Source of the DNA: Patescibacteria group bacterium
GTDB taxonomy: Bacteria > Patescibacteriota > Minisyncoccia > Phycocordibacterales > UBA9973
NCBI GenBank assembly: GCA_030916965.1
Contig: JAUPVQ010000034.1
Coordinates: 1 to 37,457, forward strand
DNA length: 37,457 bases
Direction of reading: 5' to 3'
Under the pieces are notes generated by a model. That model was not told the origin of the DNA, ran no database searches, and saw only the letters and a list, made by a program, of their open reading frames with translations. The first letter of the stretch is position 1, and every line of letters starts with the position of its first letter. Positions 1 through 8,368 of the stretch are shown here, piece by piece. A program made the translations under genes and the position numbers.

Positions 1-2
1 AT

Positions 3-1463
3 TTTACCAAGTACATGAACATTGTTTCCAAAGTTGAAAAAGTCCCAGTACTCCAAATTACTCCCAAGTATCCCAATTCTCATAGCGTAGAAATCTCAGG
101 TAGTGCAACTGTTATGCCAGGTTGTTTCTATCGAGATTTCGAAGTTGCGACTCTTAAACAAGATTTACTATTGCCTTGTTATACTGCATCCAAAAGCCTT
201 AATGCAATAGGTGGAATGATTGGTAACAATAGCGCTGGGGAGAAGACACTAAATTATGGCAAGACCGAGGACTATATAAAAGAATTGCAAGTAGTTTTTG
301 CAGATGGTAGGGAATACACAGTCCGAGCTCTTAATAAAAAAGAACTGTATGCCAAAATTGCTCAAGGTGATTTCGAAGGTGATATTTACAAAAATATTTT
401 TGCTTTAATAAATGATAACAAAGATACGGTAAAAGGCGCCAAGCCAAATGTTAGCAAGAATTCTGCAGGGTATTATGTATGGAATGTTTGGGACGAAGAA
501 AAAGAGATCTTTGACCTTACCAAATTAATAGTAGGATCCCAAGGAACACTTGGAATTGTTACAAATATCACCTTGCATTTAGTAGAGGTAAAGAAGTCTT
601 CGAAATTAGTTGTAGTGTTTATGAAGGACTTGTCACACCTTGGTGAGCTTGTCGATGCAATCTTGCCATTCCATCCAGAGAGTGTCGAGAGCTATGATGA
701 CGCTACTATGAAATTGGCTATCAAATTCTTCCCAGATTTTCTCAAGAAGAAAGGGATGTGGGGTATGATCAAATTTATGTGGAGCTTCTGGCCTGAAGCA
801 TTTATGATGCTAGTCCGTGGCATGCCGAAGTTGATATTACTTGTAGAGTTTGCTGGCAATAATGAGACAGAGGTCAAAAGTGAATCAAAGAAATTAGCTC
901 AAAATTTGAAATCATTTAATTTGCCAACACGTATTACAAAAAGCAAATCAGATGCCGATAAATATTGGGATATTCGTCGAGAAAGTTTTGCACTACTACG
1001 CAAGCATATAAAAGACAAGCATACAGCTCCGTTTATCGACGATATAGTTGTTCGCCCAGAATTCTTACCAGAATTTTTGCCTAAGCTCAATGCGATTTTA
1101 AAAGAGTATCCGATTACTTATACAATTGCAGGGCACGCAGGTAATGGAAATTTCCACATCATTCCACTTATGGATTTCGCAGATGAAAATACTTCCAAGA
1201 TTATCCTTGAGCTTTCGACAAAAGTTTATGATTTAGTATTACAATACAAAGGCTCTATAACAGGTGAACACAATGACGGCATAATCCGCACACCATATTT
1301 GAAGCAAATGTATGGAGAAGAGGTGTATGGTTTATTTGAACAGATTAAAAATATATTCGATATTAGCAATATCCTAAACCCAGGCAAAAAGGTTGGGGGT
1401 AGTATACAGTATATTAGTGACCATATAATAAAAGAGTCTCATACACAGATTCCTAAAATATAA
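3..1463 (+). CDS. FAD-binding oxidoreductase, GlcD/D-lactate dehydrogenase-like, 5' end truncated by the window
   Basis: Frame open from base 3; NAIGGMIGNNSAGEKTLNYGKTEDYI and C-terminal TIAGHAGNGNFHIIPLMD...GEHNDGIIRTPYLKQMYG...NPGKK are typical of FAD-linked oxidases (PCMH plus C-terminal domain). Confidence 0.85.
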   Translation, partial: FTKYMNIVSKVEKVPVLQITPKYPNSHSVEISGSATVMPGCFYRDFEVATLKQDLLLPCYTASKSLNAIGGMIGNNSAGEKTLNYGKTEDYIKELQVVFADGREYTVRALNKKELYAKIAQGDFEGDIYKNIFALINDNKDTVKGAKPNVSKNSAGYYVWNVWDEEKEIFDLTKLIVGSQGTLGIVTNITLHLVEVKKSSKLVVVFMKDLSHLGELVDAILPFHPESVESYDDATMKLAIKFFPDFLKKKGMWGMIKFMWSFWPEAFMMLVRGMPKLILLVEFAGNNETEVKSESKKLAQNLKSFNLPTRITKSKSDADKYWDIRRESFALLRKHIKDKHTAPFIDDIVVRPEFLPEFLPKLNAILKEYPITYTIAGHAGNGNFHIIPLMDFADENTSKIILELSTKVYDLVLQYKGSITGEHNDGIIRTPYLKQMYGEEVYGLFEQIKNIFDISNILNPGKKVGGSIQYISDHIIKESHTQIPKI

Positions 1464-1478
1464 GCCTGAATTTCTAGC

Positions 1479-1507
1479 TTGACTTTTAGCCTTTTTGGGT
1501 GTATAAT
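1479..1507 (+). promoter_or_regulatory. sigma70-type promoter TTGACT-17-TATAAT
   Basis: TTGACT 1479-1484, 17-nt spacer, TATAAT 1502-1507. Confidence 0.75.
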
Positions 1508-1531
1508 ACCCATGAACTAATTATCAAAAAT

Positions 1532-1699
1532 ATGAAAGTATTTGTAAAAGATCATACACTGATCACAAATGAGGACATTCATGATTTTAATTATATTAAA
1601 CACTTCATGGCTGTATCTTTCGAGTTGGCATTATCACTAAAAAAAATGCCGAAAAAATTTGCAAACACCATGAGGCGTAAAAAACGCCTTACTAAATAA
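1532..1699 (+). CDS. small basic protein of unknown function (55 aa)
   Basis: MKVFVKDHTLITNEDIHDFNYIKHF...; start placed downstream of the promoter rather than at 1499, which lies inside it; followed by a terminator. Confidence 0.5.
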   Translation: MKVFVKDHTLITNEDIHDFNYIKHFMAVSFELALSLKKMPKKFANTMRRKKRLTK

Positions 1700-1736
1700 A
1701 AAAAATCCCGCCTTTAAAAAAGCGGGATTTTTTTAT
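1698..1736 (+). terminator. intrinsic terminator
   Basis: AAATCCCGC / GCGGGATTT stem followed by a T run. Confidence 0.85.
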
Positions 1737-1738
1737 AT

Positions 1739-1767
1739 TTGCCTGAAGGGCGATTTTGTGCTAGTAT
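1739..1767 (+). promoter_or_regulatory. promoter of the L25 gene, TTGCCT-17-TAGTAT with TGC extended -10
   Basis: TTGCCT 1739-1744, TAGTAT 1762-1767, 7 nt before ATG 1775. Confidence 0.65.
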
Positions 1768-1774
1768 TGGACCT

Positions 1775-2413
1775 ATGAAAACATTAAATGCAACAATGCG
1801 AAGTAAGGCTGATAAGCTTTCAACTGTACGCCTTAACGGTATGGTTCCGGCTGTGGTCTATGGCGCTAGCATGGAGAACACACAAATCTCTGTATCTAGC
1901 ATCGAATTTATAAAAGTTTTTAAAGATGCTGGTGAGTCTAGTACAATCGTACTTGATATGGGCAAGAAAAAGGTAGATGTACTGATTCATGATGTACAAT
2001 TCGACCCTGTAAAAAGCTTCCCACTCCACATAGATTTCCTAGCTGTGGATATGAACAAGCCAGTTGAGGTTAGTATCCCTCTTGAATTTACAGGCGTAGC
2101 TCCTGCTGAGAAGTCAGGACTAGGAACACTTGTAAAAGCTCTTCACGAAGTAGAGATCAAGGCATTGCCAAAAGATCTACCACACAATTTCACTATCGAT
2201 ATATCAAGTCTTGCAACACTAGAAGACAAGATCCATGTTAGCGACATAAAAGTTGGCTCTGGTATTACAATGCTTACAGATGGCGAAGAAATTGTAGCCC
2301 TCGTAGCAGTTGTAAAAGAAGTGAAAGAAGCAGACGTAGCAGTAGATCTATCTGCTATTGAAGTTGAGAAAAAAGGTAAGAAAGAAGAAGAAGGCGGAGC
2401 TGCAGCAGAATAA
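1775..2413 (+). CDS. rplY: 50S ribosomal protein L25/Ctc
   Basis: MKTLNATMRSKADKLSTVRLNGMVPAVVYG...; typical L25/TL5 two-domain length. The ORF-track start at 1739 overlaps the promoter. Confidence 0.9.
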   Translation: MKTLNATMRSKADKLSTVRLNGMVPAVVYGASMENTQISVSSIEFIKVFKDAGESSTIVLDMGKKKVDVLIHDVQFDPVKSFPLHIDFLAVDMNKPVEVSIPLEFTGVAPAEKSGLGTLVKALHEVEIKALPKDLPHNFTIDISSLATLEDKIHVSDIKVGSGITMLTDGEEIVALVAVVKEVKEADVAVDLSAIEVEKKGKKEEEGGAAAE

Positions 2414-2427
2414 TATTATTGATATTA

Positions 2428-2466
2428 AAAAATATCCCCAACCAAGTACTGGTAGGGGATATTTTT
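2428..2466 (+). terminator. intrinsic terminator
   Basis: AAAAATATCCCC / GGGGATATTTTT 12-bp stem. Confidence 0.85.
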
Positions 2467-2490
2467 GTATAAAATGAGGCCCAAATATGG

Positions 2491-2496
2491 TATAAT
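2491..2496 (+). promoter_or_regulatory. extended -10 (TGgTATAAT), 6 nt before ATG
   Basis: TATAAT 2491-2496, ATG 2503. Confidence 0.65.
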
Positions 2497-2502
2497 AGAG
2501 CC

Positions 2503-3924
2503 ATGAGTTTATTCAAACGCAGTATTGTTTTTTCTTTTATATTGATTTTGACTTTTGGTTTCAATCCTCTTGTTTTTGCCGTTGAAAACCAGCAATTACA
2601 AATGGCTCAGTCAGACAAAGCAAAGCTCGAAGCAGAATTGTCTAACCTAGAACGCGAAATAGCTCAAAAGCAAAAGGAACTTGAAGGTCAAAAAGGCCAA
2701 TCAGTATCTTTATCACGAGATATTTCTATATTAACGACCGAGATTAACAAGTCTAAATTAAACATTCAAGCCAAAAATCTTACAATCAAAAAGTTGGGTG
2801 GCGAAATAGTAGACAAAAACAAAAAAATCCAAAGCCTAACAGAGAAAATAGAATTAGAAAAGCAATCTCTTGCCCAATTGATCCGCAAAGATCGCGAACT
2901 TGATGATATGCAAATTTTATCTTTAGCATTATCTCGTACTAGTATCTCTGAAATGTATGGCGACGTACAAAACTTTTCTTCTATTAAAAATGCTGTAAAA
3001 AATTCAGTTGATGCAATCCGTGGTGTGCGTACAGAGACTCAAACAGAGAAAAAAACCTTGGAAGAAAAAAAGAACAAAGAAACAGATGTCAAAGTCCAAT
3101 TAGAAAATGAGAAAAAGAGAGTAGAACAAAACGAAGCCGATAAAAAGAAATTACTTTCGATAAGTAAAAATAAAGAATCTGAATACCAAAAGGTTCTAGC
3201 AGACAAAGCTAAACGCAAGGCCCAAATCCTTTCTGCCTTGTTTAATCTGCGTGATACTGGTGCTATTCCATTTGGTAGAGCTCTTGATTATGCCAATGAA
3301 GCATCCAAAGTAACTGGTGTAAGACCTGCATTTATTCTAGCCATCCTTACTCAAGAAAGTAATTTGGGAACAGATCAAGGGTCTTGTTTGGTGACAGACA
3401 TGAAAACAGGCGAGGGAATGAGCTCTAGAACAAAAAAAGTATTTAAGAATGTTATGGCACCAATGCGTTTCAATAATGTGGATAAAGGTGATATAAAATA
3501 TTTTTTACAAATTACATCAGAGCTTGGTCGTGATCCATACAAGACTCTAATATCTTGTCCTATTGGTGGAGTAGGCTGGGGTGGGGCAATGGGTCCTTCA
3601 CAGTTCATCCCTTCAACTTGGGTTGGAATGAGGGGCAAGGTCGCAAAAGCTTTAGGTAAGACTAGCGCTGATCCATGGATTGCTCGAGATGCTTTTTTTG
3701 CTTCTGCTATTTTTCTAGGTGATTTGGGTGCTAGTAGTGGCGGGTATACGGCTGAATGGAACGCAGCTTGTAAATACTATTCTGGTGGCAAGTGTCCAAC
3801 TGTACTAAAAACAGATACAGAAAATGAAAAAAAACGTAAGTCTAATATTATTGCTTATGGAAATCAAGTTATGGCTAGAATTACTAAGATCCAGACTACT
3901 ATGATCGACCCTTTGCAAAACTAG
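2503..3924 (+). CDS. secreted coiled-coil protein with C-terminal lytic transglycosylase domain
   Basis: Signal peptide; EnvC/PcsB-like coiled coil (about residues 30-240); FILAILTQESNLG...GWGGAMGPSQFIPSTW SLT/MltB-type motifs. Confidence 0.85.
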   Translation: MSLFKRSIVFSFILILTFGFNPLVFAVENQQLQMAQSDKAKLEAELSNLEREIAQKQKELEGQKGQSVSLSRDISILTTEINKSKLNIQAKNLTIKKLGGEIVDKNKKIQSLTEKIELEKQSLAQLIRKDRELDDMQILSLALSRTSISEMYGDVQNFSSIKNAVKNSVDAIRGVRTETQTEKKTLEEKKNKETDVKVQLENEKKRVEQNEADKKKLLSISKNKESEYQKVLADKAKRKAQILSALFNLRDTGAIPFGRALDYANEASKVTGVRPAFILAILTQESNLGTDQGSCLVTDMKTGEGMSSRTKKVFKNVMAPMRFNNVDKGDIKYFLQITSELGRDPYKTLISCPIGGVGWGGAMGPSQFIPSTWVGMRGKVAKALGKTSADPWIARDAFFASAIFLGDLGASSGGYTAEWNAACKYYSGGKCPTVLKTDTENEKKRKSNIIAYGNQVMARITKIQTTMIDPLQN

Positions 3925-3950
3925 GAATTCTGTGCTAGTATAAGCCCTAT

Positions 3951-4169
3951 ATGAAAAAAGAAATTCACCCAAAATACAATGTAAATTCAGAGGTAAATTG
4001 CGCTTGTGGCGCCAAGTTTACTGTTGGCTCTACTATGGAGACAATAAATGTTGAAATCTGTAGCCAATGTCACCCTTTCTATACAGGTAATGAAAAGGTT
4101 CTAGATACTGCTGGACGTGTAGATCGTTTCAAGAAGCGCGCAGCTTTGGTTACAAAAACAAAGAAGTAA
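3951..4169 (+). CDS. rpmE: 50S ribosomal protein L31 (Zn-binding type)
   Basis: MKKEIHPKYN...CACGAKFTVGST...CSQCHPFYTG. Confidence 0.93.
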   Translation: MKKEIHPKYNVNSEVNCACGAKFTVGSTMETINVEICSQCHPFYTGNEKVLDTAGRVDRFKKRAALVTKTKK

Positions 4170-4173
4170 GTAG

Positions 4174-4290
4174 AAAAATTCTTAAATAAACTCTCCCCAG
4201 AGGGTACTCAAATTTTTTGGTAAAAATTTGCTCAGTTCTCCGGCCGTCGCCGTGCGAAGCCCCTCTGGAAAGATTTATTTAGGAATTTTT
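4174..4290 (+). ncRNA. candidate structured RNA / elaborate 3' UTR between rpmE and prfA
   Basis: 17-bp outer stem (4174-4190/4274-4290, one G.U), inner 8-bp stem CCAGAGGG/CCCTCTGG (4197-4204/4261-4268), enclosed 9-bp hairpin CAAATTTTT-TGGT-AAAAATTTG (4209-4230) and GC-rich arm CGGC-CGTC-GCCG. Confidence 0.55.
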
Positions 4291-4307
4291 TTTATAGCGT
4301 TTCGTAG

Positions 4308-4313
4308 TATAAT
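4308..4313 (+). promoter_or_regulatory. -10 TATAAT, 6 nt before prfA ATG
   Basis: TATAAT 4308-4313, ATG 4320. Confidence 0.6.
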
Positions 4314-4319
4314 AAACAT

Positions 4320-5297
4320 ATGAATTTCGACTTAGAAGAACTAAAAAAGAATCACAAGACAAGCTATCTCGCAGGTGAATACGAGCATCTTTTGCGTGAG
4401 GAAGAGAAGGTAAACAAAATGATAGAAGAGGATGAAAGTCTGCGTGAATTGGCAGTAGAAGAATTGCAGAATATTACATTTCAAAAAGAAGCAATAGAAA
4501 GGCAGTTGGAAGAAATTAGCAAGAAAGACAAAGAGGAAGAGGAATTCCCAAATGAAATAATCTTGGAAGTTCGCGCAGGTGCAGGTGGAGACGAAGCGTC
4601 ACTTTTCGCATGGGAGCTTGCTCATATGTATGATAGGTATGCCGAGGACAAGGGTTGGTCTTGGAAGATACTTGATGAATCCAAAAACGAAGTTGGTGGT
4701 TACAAAGAAGCAAGTTTTGAAATCCGTGGCAAAGATGTATACAGAGAATTGCGGTACGAGACAGGTGTGCACCGTGTACAACGTGTGCCAGCTACAGAGA
4801 AGAATGGACGTATCCATACATCGACAGCATCTGTTGCTGTGCTTCCAATGCGCAAAAAGGTAAGTTTCGTGATTAATCCCGCAGATTTGGAAATGGAATA
4901 TTCACGTAGTGGTGGTGCAGGGGGACAAAATGTGAACAAGGTGGAGACTGCTGTGCGTTTGATTCACAAGCCCACAGGTATCGATGTACGCTGTACTACA
5001 GAGCGTAGCCAGCTTGGTAACCGCGAGAAGGCGATGGAGATATTGCTTTCCAAATTGCAATTACAGAAAGACGAAGAAGAGGCCAAGAAATATTCTGCAG
5101 ACAGAAAAAATCAGATTGGAACAGGGGACCGAAGCGAGAAGATTCGTACTTACAACTTCCCTCAAGACCGCGTCACTGATCACCGTATCCGCCAATCTTG
5201 GTCCAATATTCCAGGCCTAATGGAGGGCAAAATCACCAAAATAATCGAAGCACTATCAGAGGGTGTAGTAGGCGACGCCGAATCAGAAGAAGAATAA
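4320..5297 (+). CDS. prfA: peptide chain release factor 1
   Basis: [26 protein letters not shown] carries the GGQ motif; class I RF organisation. Confidence 0.93.
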   Translation: MNFDLEELKKNHKTSYLAGEYEHLLREEEKVNKMIEEDESLRELAVEELQNITFQKEAIERQLEEISKKDKEEEEFPNEIILEVRAGAGGDEASLFAWELAHMYDRYAEDKGWSWKILDESKNEVGGYKEASFEIRGKDVYRELRYETGVHRVQRVPATEKNGRIHTSTASVAVLPMRKKVSFVINPADLEMEYSRSGGAGGQNVNKVETAVRLIHKPTGIDVRCTTERSQLGNREKAMEILLSKLQLQKDEEEAKKYSADRKNQIGTGDRSEKIRTYNFPQDRVTDHRIRQSWSNIPGLMEGKITKIIEALSEGVVGDAESEEE

Positions 5298-5519
5298 AAT
5301 TGTGCAATCATAATTGACATCTTGTCAAGATGTATATTTGCATTGTATTATGGTATATTTTTCAACAGTAGTTTGACTATGTTTTGGTATTTGTTTCATT
5401 TTCGTTGTTTAAACATTGAGAATGTAAATGAAAATCGGCTAGCGATTACATTTATAAATTAGTTATCTTCATCTTTGATATAAACACGATGTATCTTATA
5501 TGAAGCGTATATTGTCAAT

Positions 5520-5780
5520 ATGGCAAAAAAATTATACGTTGGTGGTCTTCCTTACAAGACTACTAATGACGAGCTCAAAGCTCACTTTGAAGCGGCAGGT
5601 CCTGTCGAATCAGCAACTATTATCATGGATAAGATGACAAACCGATCAAAAGGTTTTGGATTCGTAGAAATGACAAATGATGCAGACGCAGATAATGCTG
5701 TCTCAATGTTTAACGGCAAAGATTTCGATGGTCGAAATCTAACTGTGAACGAAGCACGCCCAATGGCTCCACGAGCATAA
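5520..5780 (+). CDS. RRM-domain RNA-binding protein
   Basis: KLYVGGLPYKTTNDEL (RNP2) and SKGFGFVEM (RNP1). Confidence 0.92.
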   Translation: MAKKLYVGGLPYKTTNDELKAHFEAAGPVESATIIMDKMTNRSKGFGFVEMTNDADADNAVSMFNGKDFDGRNLTVNEARPMAPRA

Positions 5781-5782
5781 GG

Positions 5783-5822
5783 CAACAAAAAATACCCCGA
5801 GAAATCGGGGTATTTTTTGTTG
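5783..5822 (+). terminator. intrinsic terminator, 18-bp perfect stem with GAAA loop
   Basis: CAACAAAAAATACCCCGA-GAAA-TCGGGGTATTTTTTGTTG. Confidence 0.93.
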
Positions 5823-5865
5823 ACAAATAGTATATAGAGTATAGACTAAAAGAAAAAAAAGAACT

Positions 5866-6471
5866 ATGGAAAATTTTATAGAAAAACGATCACTAAAGGT
5901 AGATCTTACAGCCCACCAATTTTTATCAATTGAGGATAAGTTTGAAAAAAATGATGCCAAAACTATAAAAATAGTTGACGAGTATTATGATTCTAAAACA
6001 TTACATTTACTGAAAAGTGGTTCAAGTTTTAAAATCAGAGAATATTTTGATTCAGATTTTGACCACCCTGTATCCAAGCTTTCATTGGTTAAACATGAGG
6101 ATAAGGATATAAAAATGTATTTTTCGCATTCGCCATTGTGCATAGATGATCGAAACCATTTTTATGCTGGATTTATTCCTGAAGGTCAACTTAAAGATGA
6201 GTTATATAAATTAACTTATCAGAATGAAGTTTCTCCGATCGGTAAAGTTCAAATTACCAGAAAACTTATTGTCGATCATAATTCTATAAAGAAATTAGAT
6301 ATAAATTCTTTTGGATCAGATATTGAAAGTTATTCAATAACATTCGAGGAGACAAACGGCTTATATTCTCTGTTAGATTTCAGTAATATTTTAACAGAGA
6401 ATAATGTTAAATATTCACAACCTATCACGAATTACAAGAGGATTGTGAAATGTTGTTCTATTAATTCTTAA
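5866..6471 (+). CDS. uncharacterised protein, possibly CYTH/triphosphate-tunnel-like
   Basis: EKRSLKVDLT... and DEYYDSKTLHLLKSGSSFKIRE resemble a CYTH core by eye; TTGACA -35 at 5820. Confidence 0.6.
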   Translation: MENFIEKRSLKVDLTAHQFLSIEDKFEKNDAKTIKIVDEYYDSKTLHLLKSGSSFKIREYFDSDFDHPVSKLSLVKHEDKDIKMYFSHSPLCIDDRNHFYAGFIPEGQLKDELYKLTYQNEVSPIGKVQITRKLIVDHNSIKKLDINSFGSDIESYSITFEETNGLYSLLDFSNILTENNVKYSQPITNYKRIVKCCSINS

Positions 6472-6487
6472 ATTAATTCTTAAAATT

Positions 6488-6520
6488 AAAAAAACGGACT
6501 TTATATAAGTTCGTTTTTTT
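6488..6520 (+). terminator. intrinsic terminator
   Basis: AAAAAACGGACTT-TATAT-AAGTTCGTTTTTT. Confidence 0.85.
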
Positions 6521-6553
6521 ATTGTGGGCAAGTTGTATTTTGTGGTCACACAT

Positions 6554-6582
6554 GAGAAAACCTGCCGAAGGGCAGGTTTTCT
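6554..6582 (-). terminator. intrinsic terminator for the - strand tRNA
   Basis: GAAAACCTGCC-GAAG-GGCAGGTTTTC inverted repeat just 3' of the tRNA on the - strand. Confidence 0.75.
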
Positions 6583-6590
6583 TTATTTAG

Positions 6591-6662
6591 TGAGCGTGGA
6601 TGGAATCGGACCATCGACCTCTGTCTTATCAGGACAGCGTTCTACCACTGAACTACACGCTC
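6591..6662 (-). tRNA. tRNA-Ile(GAT)
   Basis: Reverse complement GAGCGTG TA GTTC AGTGGTA GAAC G CTGTC CTGATAA GACAG AGGTC GATGG TCCGATT CCATC CACGCTC A: complete cloverleaf, anticodon GAT, CCA not encoded. Confidence 0.93.
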
Positions 6663-6753
6663 ATATTAACTTAGGTTTTACCAACAACTACACTCTCTAT
6701 ATAAAGACCTTACTTTACAAAATCTAAATAAGTAAGAATACTATAGCAAAAAC

Positions 6754-6782
6754 TAGCAAATATCGCAATTATTTGCTATATT
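6754..6782 (+). promoter_or_regulatory. atp operon promoter overlapped by an inverted repeat
   Basis: TAGCAA-17-TATATT; TAGCAAAT-N9-ATTTGCTA palindrome 6754-6778. Confidence 0.5.
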
Positions 6783-6814
6783 GATGTCAGGCAAAGATTG
6801 CCCTTTTGTTATTT

Positions 6815-7087
6815 ATGAAAGAAAATATTAACACAAAACAAGCATGGTGGATGCCAGCATTGGTACTTTTTATTCGGATGTCATTCTGGATAGCAGGGCC
6901 TATTGTTATAGCTTTGTTTGTTGGTAAGTATTTTGACAAGCGATTTAATTCTGAACCCAAAATTTTCATACTTTCTACCGTAATAGCATTTTTAATATCA
7001 GTGATTTCAATTGTAAGAATTTCAAAAAAGTATATCGAAAAATTAGAAAAAGAAGCAAGAGAAAAAAATGTCAACAACAATCAATAA
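6815..7087 (+). CDS. AtpI/AtpZ-like F1Fo ATPase accessory membrane protein
   Basis: Two predicted TM segments, first gene of the atp operon, overlaps atpB. Confidence 0.65.
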   Translation: MKENINTKQAWWMPALVLFIRMSFWIAGPIVIALFVGKYFDKRFNSEPKIFILSTVIAFLISVISIVRISKKYIEKLEKEAREKNVNNNQ

Positions 7088-8021
7088 TAGTAATCAATAC
7101 AACGAAAATACAGAGAATCCTTCAGTGGAGGCTTTTACAACCGAATCTACAGAAAGTACACATGAAGAAATATCCCATGAAGCAACCCTTTATGCAGAGC
7201 CTATTGCTCATTTTGGATCGTTTACTGTTACAAATGCATTGTTTACTAGCTGGATAGTTGTTTTGATTATAATTGCAATTTCGATTACTATCCGAATAAA
7301 AATCAAGAAAATTCCAAAAGGTATCCAAAATCTTTTCGAAATTATAATTGTAGGTGCTATAAATTTATGCAACCAAGTTACAAATGACGAACGCGTGACC
7401 AAAAAGGCTTTTCCTATAGTATTTGCTGTGTTCATGTTTGTTCTTATAAATAACTGGATGGGGATAGTGCCACTTGGAGGCTTCGGCCTTATCGAAAATA
7501 CTGAGCATGGCAAGGCCTTTATTCCACTTATTCGTAGCGGTACAGCTGATATAAATGGTACATTACCTCTCGCTATACTTTCAGTTCTAGGTGCCAATTT
7601 GTTTGGTGTATTCTCAATTGGCCTCTGGAAAACTTTCAATAAATATGTTAATCTGAAGGCGTTGGGAGGAATTTTTACAAAAATTCGTAAAGATCCAATG
7701 GTCCTTTTGACTGCTCCCATCATGATTTTCGTAAGTGCTCTTGAGTTGATAGGTGAATTTGCAAAAATCGCATCACTGTCATTTCGTCTATTTGGTAATG
7801 TCTTTGCGGGAGAGGTACTCCTTGCTTCAATGGCAGCCCTAATTGCCTACATATTACCGACACCCTTTTTACTTCTTGAGGTAATGGTGGGGGTGATTCA
7901 AGCATTTATTTTCTCCATACTGACACTTGTGTACTATACGATTGCATCACAAGATCACGAGGAACACGATGAAAAGCATGACGAAGCCCATCATACAAAA
8001 GAAATGATTGGGGCACACTAA
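7068..8021 (+). CDS. atpB: F0F1 ATP synthase subunit a
   Basis: Multi-TM; ALELIGEFAKIASLSFRLFGNVFAGEVLL and C-terminal QAFIFSILTLVY. Confidence 0.93.
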   Translation: MSTTINNSNQYNENTENPSVEAFTTESTESTHEEISHEATLYAEPIAHFGSFTVTNALFTSWIVVLIIIAISITIRIKIKKIPKGIQNLFEIIIVGAINLCNQVTNDERVTKKAFPIVFAVFMFVLINNWMGIVPLGGFGLIENTEHGKAFIPLIRSGTADINGTLPLAILSVLGANLFGVFSIGLWKTFNKYVNLKALGGIFTKIRKDPMVLLTAPIMIFVSALELIGEFAKIASLSFRLFGNVFAGEVLLASMAALIAYILPTPFLLLEVMVGVIQAFIFSILTLVYYTIASQDHEEHDEKHDEAHHTKEMIGAH

Positions 8022-8043
8022 AATAAAGGTCAAACATTATTAA

Positions 8044-8286
<243 letters not shown>

Positions 8287-8287
8287 T

Positions 8288-8344
8288 TTCGCTACTGACA
8301 TTCTCGCCACTTTTCTATCAAAGTGGTTAGGAGTTAGGAGCGAA
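8288..8344 (+). other. long imperfect intergenic RNA hairpin (not a terminator)
   Basis: TTCGCT-a-CTGAC-a-TTCT-cg-CCACTTT-tctatc-AAAGTGG-tt-AGGA-GTTAG-g-AGCGAA; no T tract follows. Confidence 0.65.
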
Positions 8345-8368
8345 TATTTAAAAATTTAACAAATTACC

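Noticed and set aside
17-28. GAACATTGTTTC near the window start, as a second SOS-type box
   Set aside because: One mismatch from GAAC-N4-GTTC and it lies inside a coding region.
692-1090. Antisense ORFs (692-877, 899-1090) within the oxidoreductase
   Set aside because: Overlap a clear conserved CDS on the other strand; no promoter or domain signal.
4516-4939. Multiple overlapping ORFs in prfA on both strands
   Set aside because: Shadow ORFs of a highly conserved coding gene with no recognisable products.
6524-6727. + strand 67-aa ORF at 6524-6727
   Set aside because: Spans the terminator and antisense of tRNA-Ile(GAT); not credible as protein.
6784-6831. Possible 15-aa uORF MSGKDCPFVIYERKY before the AtpI-like gene
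   Set aside because: Its ATG is only 1 nt after the -10 hexamer, so it would lie upstream of the expected transcription start.
7208-7723. 171-aa antisense ORF in atpB
   Set aside because: Long, but antisense to conserved subunit a; composition is that of a complementary-strand artefact.
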